64,000 nt of DNA from Paraburkholderia agricolaris (lineage in GTDB: Bacteria; Pseudomonadota; Gammaproteobacteria; Burkholderiales; Burkholderiaceae), in contig NZ_QPER01000001.1 in assembly GCF_009455635.1 (NCBI RefSeq), positions 4,402,001 through 4,466,000 on the forward strand, read 5' to 3'. Below the pieces are notes generated by a model. It worked only from the letters and a program-made list of their open reading frames with translations, was not told the DNA's origin and made no database searches. Shown here in pieces: positions 16,787-31,646 of this stretch (position 1 is the first letter of the stretch; each line of letters opens with the position of its first letter). A program made the position numbers and the translations under genes.

Positions 16787-16897
16787 CCGCTTTGGGGTAC
16801 GGCTTATGTACCGCTTTGTCGTCTCCACCTCGTCCTGCAAGCATTAGCCGGTTCCCGCGTTATCAGGCGGCAACCGGCGGCAACCGAGTTGCATGGG

Positions 16898-16929
16898 ACC
16901 AGAGTAAGTGCTGAAGCACTAACTCTGGT
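16898..16929. repeat. 32-bp near-perfect palindrome downstream of gltD
   Basis: ACCAGAGTAAGTGCT and AGCACTAACTCTGGT form a 15-bp inverted repeat with one mismatch and a 2-base loop, ending 12 bases before the gltD stop codon on the convergent side. No T-run follows on either strand. It resembles the repetitive palindromes often found 3' of genes in Burkholderia (from memory). It may serve as a transcript 3' end for gltBD. Only one copy was noticed in this window. Confidence 0.7.
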
Positions 16930-16940
16930 CGACAGAGAAG

Positions 16941-18410
16941 TTAGCGCGGCAGTTCCGAATGCCCCATCAGGAATGCATCGACCGAACGTGCGCACTGACG
17001 GCCTTCGCGAATCGCCCACACCACCAGCGACTGGCCACGGCGCATATCGCCCGCGGTGAAGACCTTGTCCACCGACGTGTAGTACGCCTTGTCGCCCTCG
17101 GTCGCGGCACGCACATTGCCGCGGTTGTCCTTGTCGACGCCGAACGCCTCAAGCACCGGCGACACCGGTTGTGTGAAGCCCATGGCCAGCAGCACCAGAT
17201 CCGCCTTCATTTCGAATTCCGAGTTCGGCACTTCCTGCATCTTGCCGTCCTTCCATTCGACGCGCGCGGCGATCAGCTTTTCGACCTTGCCGTTCTTGCC
17301 TTCGAGGCGCTTGGTGGCGACCGCCCAGTCACGCGAGCAGCCTTCGTCATGCGAGGACGAGGTGCGCAGCTTGATCGGCCAGTACGGCCACACGAGCGGT
17401 TTGTTCTCTTCTTCCGGCGGCTGCGGCAGCAGTTCGAATTGCGTGACGCTCTTCGCGCCATGACGATTCGACGTGCCGACGCAGTCCGAACCCGTATCGC
17501 CGCCACCGATCACGACCACATGCTTGCCCTTGGCGAGCAACTGGTTCGCGACCTTGTCGCCGGCATTGACCTTGTTCTGCTGCGGCAGGAATTCCATTGC
17601 GTAGTGAATGCCTTCCAGCTCGCGGCCCGGCACCGGCAGATCGCGCGGCGTTTCCGAACCACCGGCAATCACCACGGCGTCGAACTGTTCTTTCAGCTCA
17701 GCCGGCGTGATGGTTTCCTTCGCCGTGTTGCCGATATGCGCCGGCAGCGAATCCGCTTTGCCGACGAAGACGTTGGCGCGGAACGTCACGCCTTCAGCTT
17801 CCATCTGACGCATGCGGCGGTCGATCAGCCACTTTTCCAGCTTGAAGTCGGGAATGCCGTAACGCAGCAAGCCGCCAATCCGGTCGTTCTTTTCGAACAC
17901 GGTGACATCGTGCCCCGCGCGCGCGAGTTGCTGCGCGACGGCCAAACCGGCAGGGCCGGATCCGACCACGGCGACCTTCTTGCCGGTCTTGTGCTTCGGC
18001 GGCAGCGGTGCGACCCAACCTTCGGCCCATGCTTTGTCGATGATCGCGTGTTCGATCGACTTGATGCCGACCGCGTCGTCGTTAATACCGAGCGTGCAGG
18101 CCGCTTCGCACGGCGCCGGGCAGATGCGGCCCGTGAACTCGGGGAAGTTATTGGTGGAGTGCAGCACTTCAATCGCGTTCTTCCAGTCCTGATGGAACAC
18201 CAGGTCGTTGAAGTCCGGAATGATGTTGTTCACCGGGCAGCCGTTGTTGCAGAACGGAATGCCGCAGTCCATGCAACGCGCGCCTTGAATCTTGGCTTCG
18301 TCGTCGGTCAGTGCCGCGACGAATTCCTTGTAGTGCTTCACACGCGTGAGCGGAGCTTCGTACGCCTCGTGGCGGCGCTCGAACTCGAGAAAACCGGTTG
18401 CCTTGCCCAT
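16941..18410 (-). CDS. gltD: Glutamate synthase (NADPH) small subunit
   Basis: A 489-aa protein. The N-terminal Cys cluster (CMDCGIPFC...GCP, and [10 protein letters not shown]) ligates [4Fe-4S] centres. FAD binding is at [14 protein letters not shown] with FEKND, and NADPH binding at [12 protein letters not shown]. It feeds electrons from NADPH to GltB to make two glutamates from glutamine and 2-oxoglutarate. It lies 116 bases downstream of gltB in the same leftward operon. Confidence 0.97.
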   Translation of the reverse strand: MGKATGFLEFERRHEAYEAPLTRVKHYKEFVAALTDDEAKIQGARCMDCGIPFCNNGCPVNNIIPDFNDLVFHQDWKNAIEVLHSTNNFPEFTGRICPAPCEAACTLGINDDAVGIKSIEHAIIDKAWAEGWVAPLPPKHKTGKKVAVVGSGPAGLAVAQQLARAGHDVTVFEKNDRIGGLLRYGIPDFKLEKWLIDRRMRQMEAEGVTFRANVFVGKADSLPAHIGNTAKETITPAELKEQFDAVVIAGGSETPRDLPVPGRELEGIHYAMEFLPQQNKVNAGDKVANQLLAKGKHVVVIGGGDTGSDCVGTSNRHGAKSVTQFELLPQPPEEENKPLVWPYWPIKLRTSSSHDEGCSRDWAVATKRLEGKNGKVEKLIAARVEWKDGKMQEVPNSEFEMKADLVLLAMGFTQPVSPVLEAFGVDKDNRGNVRAATEGDKAYYTSVDKVFTAGDMRRGQSLVVWAIREGRQCARSVDAFLMGHSELPR

Positions 18411-18526
18411 GTGGTTCTCTTCTCTATCTGTATCAGGTGAGGTGATCTACACCCGCCGCGCGGACCGGGATGCGGCCGGCGCGGTGGGTACGGCTAGTTG
18501 TGACTGTGACGTCTGCGGTGGCAGGA

Positions 18527-23230
<4,704 letters not shown>

Positions 23231-23358
23231 GGGGACACCGTCTGTGAGGGGCCGGACAGGCCGTTAAACCGTTTTTCTATTGCCGCAGTTCGCACCGCAA
23301 CCACGTCGGCGACTCCGTACGCTTGATGCCGCGCGTCTCTAAAAGTGCCGGAATTCGG

Positions 23359-23388
23359 AATATACGCGACGAATCAATGGAATAGCAA
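23359..23388 (-). promoter_or_regulatory. Candidate gltB promoter
   Basis: On the minus strand TTGCTA (23383-23388) is followed after 18 bases by TATATT (23359-23364). The predicted start is about 120 bases upstream of the gltB ATG. Three TGGTG-containing boxes lie upstream at 23423, 23447 and 23463, suitable for an activator. Confidence 0.5.
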
Positions 23389-23525
23389 ATAAAACGCGAT
23401 GATTGAACCCCAATTATCAGATTGGTGCATTGCGGCTATTTTTTATTGGTGTCACATCAAAATGGTGCAAAAGAAAACGGCATGCGAAGATGCCGTTTCC
23501 ATACAGCCCTTTGATGCAAAACGCT

Positions 23526-24233
23526 TTATTGCGTCTGCGGCGTTTCGCGGACCTTGCGCGGCCGCCCGCGCGGCAGCGGCGAAACGCGCCGGTTGGCAGC
23601 CCGCGCCGCCCATTCGCGGTAGGTGTCGCTGCCCAGAACCCAACCTTTCAAGGTGGCCTGCTGAAGCTGGCTGGCTTCGCGCTCGTCGAGCGGCTGCTCG
23701 CACAACTCTCGGTAGGCTCGCTGTCGCTCGAACGGCGTGTTGCCGAGCGACCAGTACAGCGGGTGATCGGTAATCAGACTGTCGAGCGTGAGGCCGATGT
23801 GGTGGCGGTAGCTCGACCAGCGATAGTCCTCGGGTGCGCTGACGAGCCCGGTACGCACCGGGCACATCTCGACGACCCGGCTCGCGAGCAGGAAGTAGCG
23901 CTCGCCTTCGATCACCGTGGCGCGGTAGCGCCCTTCCCATAAGGTGCCGCGGCGCGCGTAGCGCCGGTTGAAGTGAGCCACATAGCGGCGCCCCACCGCC
24001 TGCATCGCCTTCGGCAAGCTCGACTCTTCAGTCGGCGTGACGAGCAGTTGCACAGCGCCGGGCATCAACGCATACGCGTGGATGGACAAGTGATGGTCGC
24101 GCGAAGCCGCTTTCAAGCAGTCGATGAAAAGCTCGTAGTCCTGGTCGTCGACAAATGCGGGCTGCTGATCGAGTCCACGGAGGATGACGTGCTGCGGCTG
24201 GTCAGGGACATAGAGACGTGCAAGCCGTGCCAT
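23526..24233 (-). CDS. RAYT-type (Y1) transposase relative without the HUH motif
   Basis: A 235-aa protein from MARLARLYVP at 24233 (an upstream in-frame Met would add 19 atypical residues). It follows the REP-associated tyrosine transposase pattern: N-terminal HVILRG, central YALMPG block, then GRRYVAHFNRRYARRGTLWEGRY with the putative catalytic Tyr, and RWSSYRHH later. The metal-binding His-x-His after MPx is replaced: MPGAVQLLV instead of MPNHVHLLV. A C-terminal basic tail (RGRPRKVRE) looks like an AT-hook. No terminal inverted repeats or target duplication were seen, so it is probably a resident gene. Confidence 0.85.
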   Translation of the reverse strand: MARLARLYVPDQPQHVILRGLDQQPAFVDDQDYELFIDCLKAASRDHHLSIHAYALMPGAVQLLVTPTEESSLPKAMQAVGRRYVAHFNRRYARRGTLWEGRYRATVIEGERYFLLASRVVEMCPVRTGLVSAPEDYRWSSYRHHIGLTLDSLITDHPLYWSLGNTPFERQRAYRELCEQPLDEREASQLQQATLKGWVLGSDTYREWAARAANRRVSPLPRGRPRKVRETPQTQ

Positions 24234-24420
24234 GCTGGAGTATCCAATAGTCGCGTTGGTACATACCCGAAGGTCCAAGGAACCGCGCACGCCCGGGGTT
24301 CGGCGCAGCGCGGCTAAGCCGGAAACCGCGCGGAGCCTAGGGAGAAAGCTCTAGCCGCCGCGTATGGTTTGTTTCAAACGTTGTAGTCATAATGAGCGAG
24401 CCTTTTCTGGAGGAGCACAT

Positions 24421-25143
24421 ATGAAATTAAAACAGGCCGTAACGGGGATCGCGGCGCTCGCCTGTATGACGGCAGCACACGCGCAATCGGCCGGAAGCTT
24501 TTACGTTACGACAGGCTGGTTCCATCTTGCGCCTCAATCGAGTAGCCAACCGTTGAGAGTAACGAGCATAGGCGGCAGCCCGACCAACATCACAGAAGCC
24601 AACACCGGCGCATCACTCGGCTCAGCCGATACGCTCGGCTTCACAGCCGGTTACTTCGTCACTGATCACATCGCTACCGAATTCGTGATCGGGGTCCCGC
24701 CTTCGTTCGACCTGAACGGCACGGGCAACCTCGAACAATTCGGCAAGCTCGGTCAGGCGAAACAGTGGAGCCCGACTCTGCTGTTCAAGTACTACTTCAA
24801 TGCTCCAACCGCCTCGTTCCGCCCGTATCTCGGCATTGGTGTGAGCCGTATCTGGTTCACCGACCAGAAGATCACCAACGGCGCATTCGAAGCAGGTGTT
24901 CTGCATGGTCCGACCAGCGTCTCCACGGATAGTTCGTGGGAGCCGGTGTTTAATGCGGGTTTCACCTATGCGTTCAACCAGCACTGGTTCGCGGGCGTGT
25001 CGATTTCATACCTGCCGCTCAGCACGACCGCCAAGCTGAACACCGCCGCAAACACCCCGGTCGGTACGCTGAACGTGCAGTCGCAAACCAAGATCAAGCT
25101 GAACCCGATCGTTTCCTACGTCAACATCGGTTACCGTTTCTAA
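24421..25143 (+). CDS. ompW: OmpW-family outer-membrane protein
   Basis: A 240-aa protein starting MKLKQAVTGIAAL with a Sec signal peptide cleaved after AHAQ. The start is fixed by GGAGGAG eight bases upstream. OmpW forms an eight-stranded beta-barrel; alternating strands, the FRPYLGIGVSRIWF segment, YLPLSTTA and the terminal Phe in NIGYRF are visible. It probably mediates passage of small hydrophobic molecules across the outer membrane. It is monocistronic and followed by an intrinsic terminator. Confidence 0.93.
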   Translation: MKLKQAVTGIAALACMTAAHAQSAGSFYVTTGWFHLAPQSSSQPLRVTSIGGSPTNITEANTGASLGSADTLGFTAGYFVTDHIATEFVIGVPPSFDLNGTGNLEQFGKLGQAKQWSPTLLFKYYFNAPTASFRPYLGIGVSRIWFTDQKITNGAFEAGVLHGPTSVSTDSSWEPVFNAGFTYAFNQHWFAGVSISYLPLSTTAKLNTAANTPVGTLNVQSQTKIKLNPIVSYVNIGYRF

Positions 25144-25199
25144 CGCGTGAAGAAATTGGGGCCGTTGAGTTAGGGTAGTCGAATTTTCGTGGCTTGGAC

Positions 25200-25240
25200 A
25201 ACGCCGTCAAATATCCAATGGATCCAATGACGGCGTTTTT
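25200..25240 (+). terminator. Intrinsic terminator after ompW
   Basis: AACGCCGTCA (25200-25209) pairs with TGACGGCGTT (25228-25237) and is followed by a T-rich tract. Confidence 0.9.
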
Positions 25241-25248
25241 CGTTTTTC

Positions 25249-25498
25249 TCGCGTGCCGGGAGGCCGTCCGTGGCCTGCGCGGGCAACCCCGCGGGCAGGC
25301 GGCGTAAGCGTTTGTAAATTTGACCCACTCTCGGGTTAGCTCGTGCAATATCTGCTGAGGAATAGTGGTCTGCGTCACGGCCCTTCGGGGCTGCGGGTTA
25401 GGCACCGAAGTTGCGTCCCCGTGGTTTTCCCCACATGGCAGCAACGTGTACGTGCCGTGACAGCGCGGGACCATTTCACCCTCATCGACGGAGCGACC
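25249..25498. other. Intergenic region upstream of the DUF883 gene
   Basis: No convincing gene is present. The segment includes a GC-rich hairpin around 25378-25400 and presumably the promoter of the DUF883 gene, but no clear -35/-10 pair could be assigned. Confidence 0.4.
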
Positions 25499-25879
25499 AT
25501 GACAGCATTTCCGAACACACGAGACGCCCTCGGCGAATCCTGGACCACCACCAGCCGCCGTGCGCGACGTATCGCCCGCCATAGCCGCCATGCGGCTGAA
25601 GACATCGCAGGCGAACTGCGCACGCTGATGTCGGAACTCGAATCCACCCTGGCAGACGGCACCCAGGCCGACGCCGTGGCGCTGCGCAGCAAACTGCGCA
25701 AGCAGCTTGAAGCCGCGCGCGTCCGCCTGAACGACACCCGCGAAGCCGTGCGCGAACGCGCCGAAGTCGCTATCGCCGATGCTGACGATTACGTGCGTGA
25801 AAACCCGTGGCAGACGATTGCGATCGTCGGCGGCGTTGCGCTGATCGCTGGGGCCCTGCTGGCGTCACGGCTACGCTAG
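25499..25879 (+). CDS. DUF883/ElaB-YqjD-like inner-membrane protein
   Basis: A 126-aa protein from the ATG at 25499 (GGAG seven bases upstream). A long charged helical region with heptad-like spacing is followed by DDYVRENPWQ and a single C-terminal hydrophobic segment ending ASRLR. This is the ElaB/YqjD pattern: a C-tail anchored inner-membrane protein reported in other bacteria to associate with ribosomes in stationary phase. It is convergent with dgt. A perfect palindrome GATCGGCC/GGCCGATC lies at 25917-25934, over the end of dgt. Confidence 0.85.
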   Translation: MTAFPNTRDALGESWTTTSRRARRIARHSRHAAEDIAGELRTLMSELESTLADGTQADAVALRSKLRKQLEAARVRLNDTREAVRERAEVAIADADDYVRENPWQTIAIVGGVALIAGALLASRLR

Positions 25880-25932
25880 GCGCGGGTTGCACCAGGCGGG
25901 TTGCGACAAGCGGTGAGATCGGCCTCGGCCGA

Positions 25933-27135
25933 TCAGTTGTCGTCAATCACGAACAGCCGCTGATACTCCTTAACCGCGTACCGATCCGTCATCCCCGCGA
26001 TGTAGTGGGCGATCAGGCGCGGTTGCCGCGACGCGTCCGTGGACTGATAACCCGGCGGCAATAGCCGCGGATCGTCCGTGAATGCGTCGAACAGACCGGT
26101 CACTACGCGGCGCGCCTTGTTGGCCATACGCATGACGCGATAGTGGCGGTACAGGTTCTTGAACAGGAAACGCTTGAGCGTTGCGGCCTGCGCGGCGATT
26201 GCTTCGCTATGGGCGACCAGCGGCGGCGTTGCGCGCACTGCGTCGAGCGAGGCAGGCGCGTGCCTGGCGAGATTGAGCGAAGTCGTATCGATCAGATCGA
26301 CGATCAGCGTATTGATAATGCGGCGCACGGTCTCGTGAATCAGCCTGCGCCCCTCGATCTGCGGGAAGTCGCCACGCGCCGCCGCATAGTGCGTTTGCCA
26401 TAACTCCACTTCGGCAAGCTGCTCCACCGTGAGCAGGCCTGAGCGCAAGCCGTCGTCGACATCGTGATTGTTGTAGGCGATTTCGTCGGCGACATTGGCG
26501 ATCTGCGCCTCGATGGAAGGCTGCCGCCCTTCCAGAAAGCGCTCGCCCAGCGCGCCGAGCCGCCGCGCGTTCTCGCGCGAGCAGTGCTTGAGAATGCCTT
26601 CCCGGGTTTCGAAGCAGAGGTTCAGCCCGTTGAACGCGCCGTAATGCTCCTCCAGATCGTCGACCACCGCGAGGCTTTGCAGATTGTGCTCGAAGCCGCC
26701 ATGTTCGCGCATGCATTCGTTCAGCGCGTCCTGGCCCGCGTGGCCGAACGGCGTGTGGCCAAGGTCGTGCGCCAGCGAAATGGCTTCGACGAGGTCCTCG
26801 TTGACGCGCAGATTGCGGGCAACCGAACGGGCGATCTGCGCGACTTCGAGACTGTGCGTGAGGCGCGTGCGAAACAGATCGCCCTCGTGATTCACGAACA
26901 CCTGGGTTTTGTACTCGAGCCGGCGGAATGCCGTCGAGTGGACAATGCGGTCGCGATCGCGCTGGAATTCGGTGCGCGCGCTTGGCGCGGCTTCGGGATA
27001 ACGGCGCCCGCGCGACTGGGCGGAATGCGCCGCATACGGCGCGAGATGCGCTTCGAGTGCTTCTGGCGATGGCACGCCGCTCACGGGCGTGCCTGCCGGG
27101 TCATGCTCTACATCGTCGCTGCGCCTGTCTGTCAC
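25933..27135 (-). CDS. dgt: Deoxyguanosinetriphosphate triphosphohydrolase-like HD protein
   Basis: A 400-aa protein with a GTG start (GGAG upstream). HD-domain metal ligands are His in [10 protein letters not shown] (about residue 93), His-Asp in [12 protein letters not shown] (about 121-127) and a later Asp in [13 protein letters not shown]. Members hydrolyse dGTP or other dNTPs to the nucleoside and triphosphate. It is the last gene of the leftward pil-aro operon, 87 bases after aroB. Confidence 0.93.
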   Translation of the reverse strand: MTDRRSDDVEHDPAGTPVSGVPSPEALEAHLAPYAAHSAQSRGRRYPEAAPSARTEFQRDRDRIVHSTAFRRLEYKTQVFVNHEGDLFRTRLTHSLEVAQIARSVARNLRVNEDLVEAISLAHDLGHTPFGHAGQDALNECMREHGGFEHNLQSLAVVDDLEEHYGAFNGLNLCFETREGILKHCSRENARRLGALGERFLEGRQPSIEAQIANVADEIAYNNHDVDDGLRSGLLTVEQLAEVELWQTHYAAARGDFPQIEGRRLIHETVRRIINTLIVDLIDTTSLNLARHAPASLDAVRATPPLVAHSEAIAAQAATLKRFLFKNLYRHYRVMRMANKARRVVTGLFDAFTDDPRLLPPGYQSTDASRQPRLIAHYIAGMTDRYAVKEYQRLFVIDDN

Positions 27136-27222
27136 CGGATTCTCCGAAACATGGGCGGCGCCTCGTGACGCTGGTGCGTATTGCCTTGCCCTGCCTTGCT
27201 GCCAGGCCCTCGCCGAATCGGT

Positions 27223-28299
27223 CTAGACGGCGGCAGCCAGCGTGGCGTGCACCTCGGCGTCGGGCGCCTGGGTGATGAGCGTCTCACCGAAACGCTTCAG
27301 CAGAATGAATTTGATCGCGCCGGCTTCCGCCTTTTTGTCGACTCGCATGAGTTCGACGTACCGCGAATCGCCCAGCGCGGGCGCCCGAGTGGGCAAATGC
27401 GCCGCAACGATCACGTCGACCAGGCGCTTGCGCGCGGCTTCGTCGAGATAGCCCATGCGTACCGACAGGTCCGCCGCCATCACCATCCCGCAGCCGACCG
27501 CTTCGCCGTGCAGCCATTCGCCGTAGCCGAGTCCGGCTTCGATCGCATGGCCGAAGGTGTGGCCGAAATTGAGGATTGCGCGCAGGCCGCCTTCACGCTC
27601 GTCCTGCGCCACGACCGACGCCTTGATCTCGCACGAGCGCTTGACCGCCTCGGCCAGCGCTTCGGGCTCGCAGCGATTGAGCGCCTCGACGTTCGCCTCG
27701 ATCCAGCTGAAGAAGCCGGCGTCGGCAATTGCGCCAGTCTTGATCACTTCGGCGACGCCCGCTGCCAGCTCGCGCGCCGGCAGCGTGCGCAGCGCGCCGA
27801 TGTCGGCGATCACGGCCTGCGGCTGGTAGAACGCGCCGATCATGTTCTTGCCAAGCGGATGGTTGATGCCGGTCTTACCGCCCACCGACGAATCGACTTG
27901 CGACAGCAAGGTGGTCGGCACCTGGATGAACGGCACGCCGCGCATGTAGCAGGCCGCGGCAAATCCCGTCATGTCGCCGATCACCCCGCCGCCGAGAGCG
28001 ATCAGCGTGGTCTTGCGATCGGCGCGTGAGCCCAGCAGGGCGTCGAAAATCAGGTTCAGCGTTTCGAGGTTCTTGTACGCCTCGCCGTCCGGCAAAACGA
28101 CCGTGGACACCTGCTTGCCGAGCGGCGCGAGTGCCGCGCGCAGCGTGTCGCCATAGAGCGGGTCGACCGTGGTGTTCGTGACGATTGTGACCGAGCTGCC
28201 GGCGATATGCGGCGCGAACAACGCGGTCTGGCCGATCAGATCGGCACCGATATGGATGGGGTAGGCACGCTCGCCCAGTTCGACATTGACGGTAATCAT
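27223..28299 (-). CDS. aroB: 3-Dehydroquinate synthase
   Basis: A 358-aa protein starting [15 protein letters not shown]; an in-frame ATG at 28308 overlaps the aroK stop as TAATG and is an alternative. NAD-binding [11 protein letters not shown], the [20 protein letters not shown] substrate loop and Zn ligands in the GHTFGHAIE region are intact. It converts DAHP to 3-dehydroquinate, step two of the shikimate pathway. It lies directly downstream of aroK. Confidence 0.97.
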   Translation of the reverse strand: MITVNVELGERAYPIHIGADLIGQTALFAPHIAGSSVTIVTNTTVDPLYGDTLRAALAPLGKQVSTVVLPDGEAYKNLETLNLIFDALLGSRADRKTTLIALGGGVIGDMTGFAAACYMRGVPFIQVPTTLLSQVDSSVGGKTGINHPLGKNMIGAFYQPQAVIADIGALRTLPARELAAGVAEVIKTGAIADAGFFSWIEANVEALNRCEPEALAEAVKRSCEIKASVVAQDEREGGLRAILNFGHTFGHAIEAGLGYGEWLHGEAVGCGMVMAADLSVRMGYLDEAARKRLVDVIVAAHLPTRAPALGDSRYVELMRVDKKAEAGAIKFILLKRFGETLITQAPDAEVHATLAAAV

Positions 28300-28307
28300 A
28301 CGGTCCA

Positions 28308-28859
28308 TTATGACGCAGGATGTTTGGCGACGCCGGCCATCTCGAGCTGCATCAGAACCATGTTGACGAGTCCGTTGACTGAAGGCCGGCCGGTTTCGAT
28401 CACAAAGTGCGCGCATTCCCGGTATAGCGGATCGCGTACTTCGTAGAGCGCTTCGAGGCGCGCTTTGGGGTCTTCGGTCTGCAAAAGCGGGCGATTCTTG
28501 TCGCGCCGGGTGCGCAGCCACAAATCGTGCGGATTGGCGCGCAAATAGATCACTACGCCCCGATTTTGCAGCGCTTCGCGGTTTTCCGGCCGCAGCACCG
28601 CGCCGCCGCCCGTAGCCAGCACGATATTGTCGCGCCCGGTCAGCTCGGAAATCACATGCGCCTCGCGATCGCGAAAGCCCGCTTCGCCCTCCAGCTCGAA
28701 GATCACCGGGATACGCGCGCCCGTGCGCGCTTCGATTTCATGATCGGAATCGAAGAACGGGCGATCGAGACGGCGCGCAATGGCCCGGCCCACGGTGGTT
28801 TTGCCCGCCCCCATGAGCCCTACAAAAAATACATTGGCGTGTGCGTCCCGCGCTTGCAA
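28308..28859 (-). CDS. aroK: Shikimate kinase
   Basis: A 183-aa protein with a TTG start at 28859, chosen because AGAGGA lies six bases upstream and the protein then begins directly before the family start ([16 protein letters not shown]). No ATG is suitably placed. The P-loop is [11 protein letters not shown]; shikimate-binding Asp and Arg residues are in FFDSDHEIE and AGFRDRE, with [11 protein letters not shown] and the LID Arg in RDKNRPLL. It phosphorylates shikimate using ATP. It lies 106 bases after pilQ and overlaps or abuts aroB. Confidence 0.95.
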   Translation of the reverse strand: MQARDAHANVFFVGLMGAGKTTVGRAIARRLDRPFFDSDHEIEARTGARIPVIFELEGEAGFRDREAHVISELTGRDNIVLATGGGAVLRPENREALQNRGVVIYLRANPHDLWLRTRRDKNRPLLQTEDPKARLEALYEVRDPLYRECAHFVIETGRPSVNGLVNMVLMQLEMAGVAKHPAS

Positions 28860-28965
28860 CGGTGTCCTCTGGCTAATCCGGTATGGTTCGTGCCGCAGCT
28901 TACTGGCAAAGCGGCTGCCTTGTCGAGCCTGCGGGCTGCCGCTAAACAGCGGCGCCAGCGTGCCC

Positions 28966-30723
28966 CTAATTTGTCTGAACGACGCGCGGCGTGATGAAAA
29001 TTGCCAGTTCACTGCGCTGGTCCCGATGAGCCCGATGGCGAAAAAGCGCCCCTAAAACGGGTATTTTGCCCAGGACCGGCACCCGCGTCACATCGTCCCG
29101 GTCGTCGGTCGCGTAAATTCCGCCGATCGACACCGTACCACCATCTTCGACTTCGACGCGCGTTTGTACGTGTTTGGTGTTGATCGCGGGTCCGGCGTCG
29201 GTCTGCTCGCCGACGCTGTCTTTGGCTACATCGAGGTCCAGCACCACCCTGCCGTCCGGCATGATTTGCGGCTCGACCTCCAGTTTGAGCGTGGCGCGGC
29301 GAAACTGCACGCCCGACACGCCCTGCCCCACTTTCGCCTGATAGGGCAACTCGGTGCCCTGCTCGACGACCGCTTTCATCCGGTCTGCCGTCACTACGCG
29401 TGGACTCGAGACGATTTCGCCGCGCCCTTCGGCCTCCAGCGCGCTCAGTTCGATGTTCAGGAGCCGCGTCGCCCCGGCCGCGAACAAGGTCAGCCCGGCG
29501 GTGGCGGCGTCAAAACCCGAAATCGGCCGCGCCGACAGATCGTACACGGTGCCGTCCGTGCCACCTGTCAAGCCTCGGGCGGTACCGTCGGCGTTGGTGG
29601 CCGCCATGGAAAGCCGCACGCCGAGGTTACGCGAAAAGCCATGCTCACCCTCGACGATGCGCGCCTCGATCAACACCTGACGGGTCGGCCGGTCAACGGA
29701 CGCAAGCAACGCACTGATTTGCGCAAGGCGGCCTTCGAGGTCGGTGACGAACAGCAGGTTGGTGCGCGGATCGGCGGTCGCGGCGCCGCGTCTGGATAGC
29801 ACGCGCTGATTTCCCGCACCGGTCAGCAGGCGCCGCACGTCTTCGGCACGCGCGTAATGCAGCTCGAACGTGCGGCTTGCGAGAGGCTCAAGATCGGCGG
29901 CTCTCGCGTGTGCTTCGAAACGCTGTCTTTCACGCGCGGCCAGCTCCGCGATCGGCGCGACCCAGATCACGTTGCCACGGCGCTCCATTGCCAGCCCGTT
30001 GACGTCGAGCAGGGTGTCGAACGCGGTGCGCCACGGCACCTTGTCGAGTCGCAACGAGACGGCGCCACGCACTCTCTCGCTCGCGACGACGTTCAGCCCG
30101 GTGAACTCGGCGAACGCGTTGAGCACCGCGCCGAGTTCGGCGCGCTGAAAGTTAAGCGAGATTGGTTTGTCGTCGGCCGCGAGTTGCGCGTCTGCAGGCG
30201 TTTTAGGTGCATCGCTCAGGCGCGCAAGTGGGAGCAGCGGCACCGGCGGACCTTCGAGCGTCGTAGCTTCGGCGCCGTCGACCGCCGCCGACCCTGCGTG
30301 CTTCTCTGGAAGCACCGGGCCATTTGGGGCTCCGGTAAGGTCGTTGGCGGGTTCGATCCGGGTGGTCGCCACCGCTCGCGATAGGCCGGGCTCATCGACG
30401 GACTCGTCGCTGAACGGGTTGGGCACTTCGGCGCCGACGCCGCGCGGCAGCGGCGGTATATCGTAGCGAGCATCGGACGGCGCAAGGGTGTCGTCGACCG
30501 GCATGTACACGGGTAGCGGCGGGGGCGAAGCGTGCGCAATACCGATGCTTATCGCCACGCCGACGATGAGGATGCTAAAGAAGCTGCGAACCGGACTGCC
30601 TGGCGGACCGCAAAAGGCGCCTCCACGCGCCGATGCCGGCAAACTCCAGCGCATGCCTGAGCCAGAATGCACACGAACCCCAACGCGCGACGCAGTCAGG
30701 CCGAGCGACGTCATCAGACTCAT
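28966..30723 (-). CDS. pilQ: Type IV pilus secretin PilQ
   Basis: A 585-aa protein. A hydrophobic signal near residues 47-66 ends AHASPPP. A Pro/Ala-rich linker follows, then N-domain modules ([37 protein letters not shown]). The secretin barrel has [21 protein letters not shown] and the terminal [17 protein letters not shown] signature. It forms the outer-membrane channel for the pilus. It is shorter than many PilQ because no AMIN domain is evident. Its start overlaps the preceding stop as TGATG. Confidence 0.93.
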   Translation of the reverse strand: MSLMTSLGLTASRVGVRVHSGSGMRWSLPASARGGAFCGPPGSPVRSFFSILIVGVAISIGIAHASPPPLPVYMPVDDTLAPSDARYDIPPLPRGVGAEVPNPFSDESVDEPGLSRAVATTRIEPANDLTGAPNGPVLPEKHAGSAAVDGAEATTLEGPPVPLLPLARLSDAPKTPADAQLAADDKPISLNFQRAELGAVLNAFAEFTGLNVVASERVRGAVSLRLDKVPWRTAFDTLLDVNGLAMERRGNVIWVAPIAELAARERQRFEAHARAADLEPLASRTFELHYARAEDVRRLLTGAGNQRVLSRRGAATADPRTNLLFVTDLEGRLAQISALLASVDRPTRQVLIEARIVEGEHGFSRNLGVRLSMAATNADGTARGLTGGTDGTVYDLSARPISGFDAATAGLTLFAAGATRLLNIELSALEAEGRGEIVSSPRVVTADRMKAVVEQGTELPYQAKVGQGVSGVQFRRATLKLEVEPQIMPDGRVVLDLDVAKDSVGEQTDAGPAINTKHVQTRVEVEDGGTVSIGGIYATDDRDDVTRVPVLGKIPVLGALFRHRAHRDQRSELAIFITPRVVQTN

Positions 30724-31646
30724 CAGGACGCCTCCGTCAATGCCAGCGTTCGCGTCGCGCCGCCATTGGCCAAGGTGATGCCAAGCATGTCGAGGCGCGT
30801 GACGCGTTCGGCCCCGAGTTGCTGCCCGAACACGGCCGTGGTCGCACCGTCCGGCGTATCGAGCAAAGCGAGCCCGCGGATGCGATCGTGCAGCAAGCCG
30901 ACCAGGCGCAGTTGAGAAGCATCGGCTTGCGGTTCGCCGGACGCGAACATCTGTGCAAGCGCGAACGGGTCGAAGAACACGATGTCTTCTTCGTCGTCCG
31001 AATCGAGACTCTCGTCGACCAACGCGTCTGTAGCGGTAGTTGACGGCACGGGCCTCAGCGCACTGAAGACATGCAGCGTTGCCTTCACCGTTAGCGAAAC
31101 GGCATCGCGGTTGACCGTGACGTCGACGGGAACAATCAGTACCGGCAGGTCCGACAGGCCGCGCAGAAATGCCATCAGGTGAACGAAATCAGTGTGCGCG
31201 GTGAGTTGTACAGGACGCATGCTTTCGGCACCCGAGCCGTTGGCCGCACCCGGTTCCAGCGACAGCAAGGAGACGCCGTTCTGCTGCGCGAGCTCGGACA
31301 CGATTCGAACGTCGTCCGCGGAGCTCCACGATGCAGGCAACCGTGAACCCGGGCCGGCCGCAGCTTCCCGGCGCAGCGCAGGCAGTTGCGCCAGCGCGCG
31401 GCGCGCATCCGCGAATTGCCGGGTGGCCGCCTCCAATGCCGTACGACTCGCCCCGACCCCACCGAGATCGGCCACTATCCAGCCATGAGCCCCAAGTCCG
31501 AACACCACCGCGGCGATCAGCAATGCGACCATCCAACGGCGCCGACGGCTCCAGACAGCGAGCGGCAAACGCACATGCTTGATCCAATGGGAAAAAGAGA
31601 ACCGCGCGCTCGCCGCGCCGCCGAACTCGACAAAAGTCGCACTCAT
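30723..31646 (-). CDS. pilO: Fused PilO-PilP pilus assembly protein
   Basis: A 307-aa protein with two parts. Residues 1-205 look like PilO: short cytosolic head, one TM at about 39-57, a coiled-coil segment (ALEAATRQFADARRAL) and a ferredoxin-like domain. Residues 230-307 look like the beta-domain of PilP: DPFALAQ, SQLRLVGLLHD, LLDTPDG, GQQLG. PilP is normally a separate lipoprotein that bridges PilNO to the PilQ secretin; here no lipobox is present and the domain is tethered through the PilO membrane anchor. It overlaps pilN by ATGA and pilQ by one base. Confidence 0.8.
   Translation of the reverse strand: MSATFVEFGGAASARFSFSHWIKHVRLPLAVWSRRRRWMVALLIAAVVFGLGAHGWIVADLGGVGASRTALEAATRQFADARRALAQLPALRREAAAGPGSRLPASWSSADDVRIVSELAQQNGVSLLSLEPGAANGSGAESMRPVQLTAHTDFVHLMAFLRGLSDLPVLIVPVDVTVNRDAVSLTVKATLHVFSALRPVPSTTATDALVDESLDSDDEEDIVFFDPFALAQMFASGEPQADASQLRLVGLLHDRIRGLALLDTPDGATTAVFGQQLGAERVTRLDMLGITLANGGATRTLALTEAS

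Noticed and set aside
23526..24233. Intact insertion sequence
   Set aside because: No terminal inverted repeats or target-site duplication could be found around the RAYT-like gene, and its HUH motif is lost.
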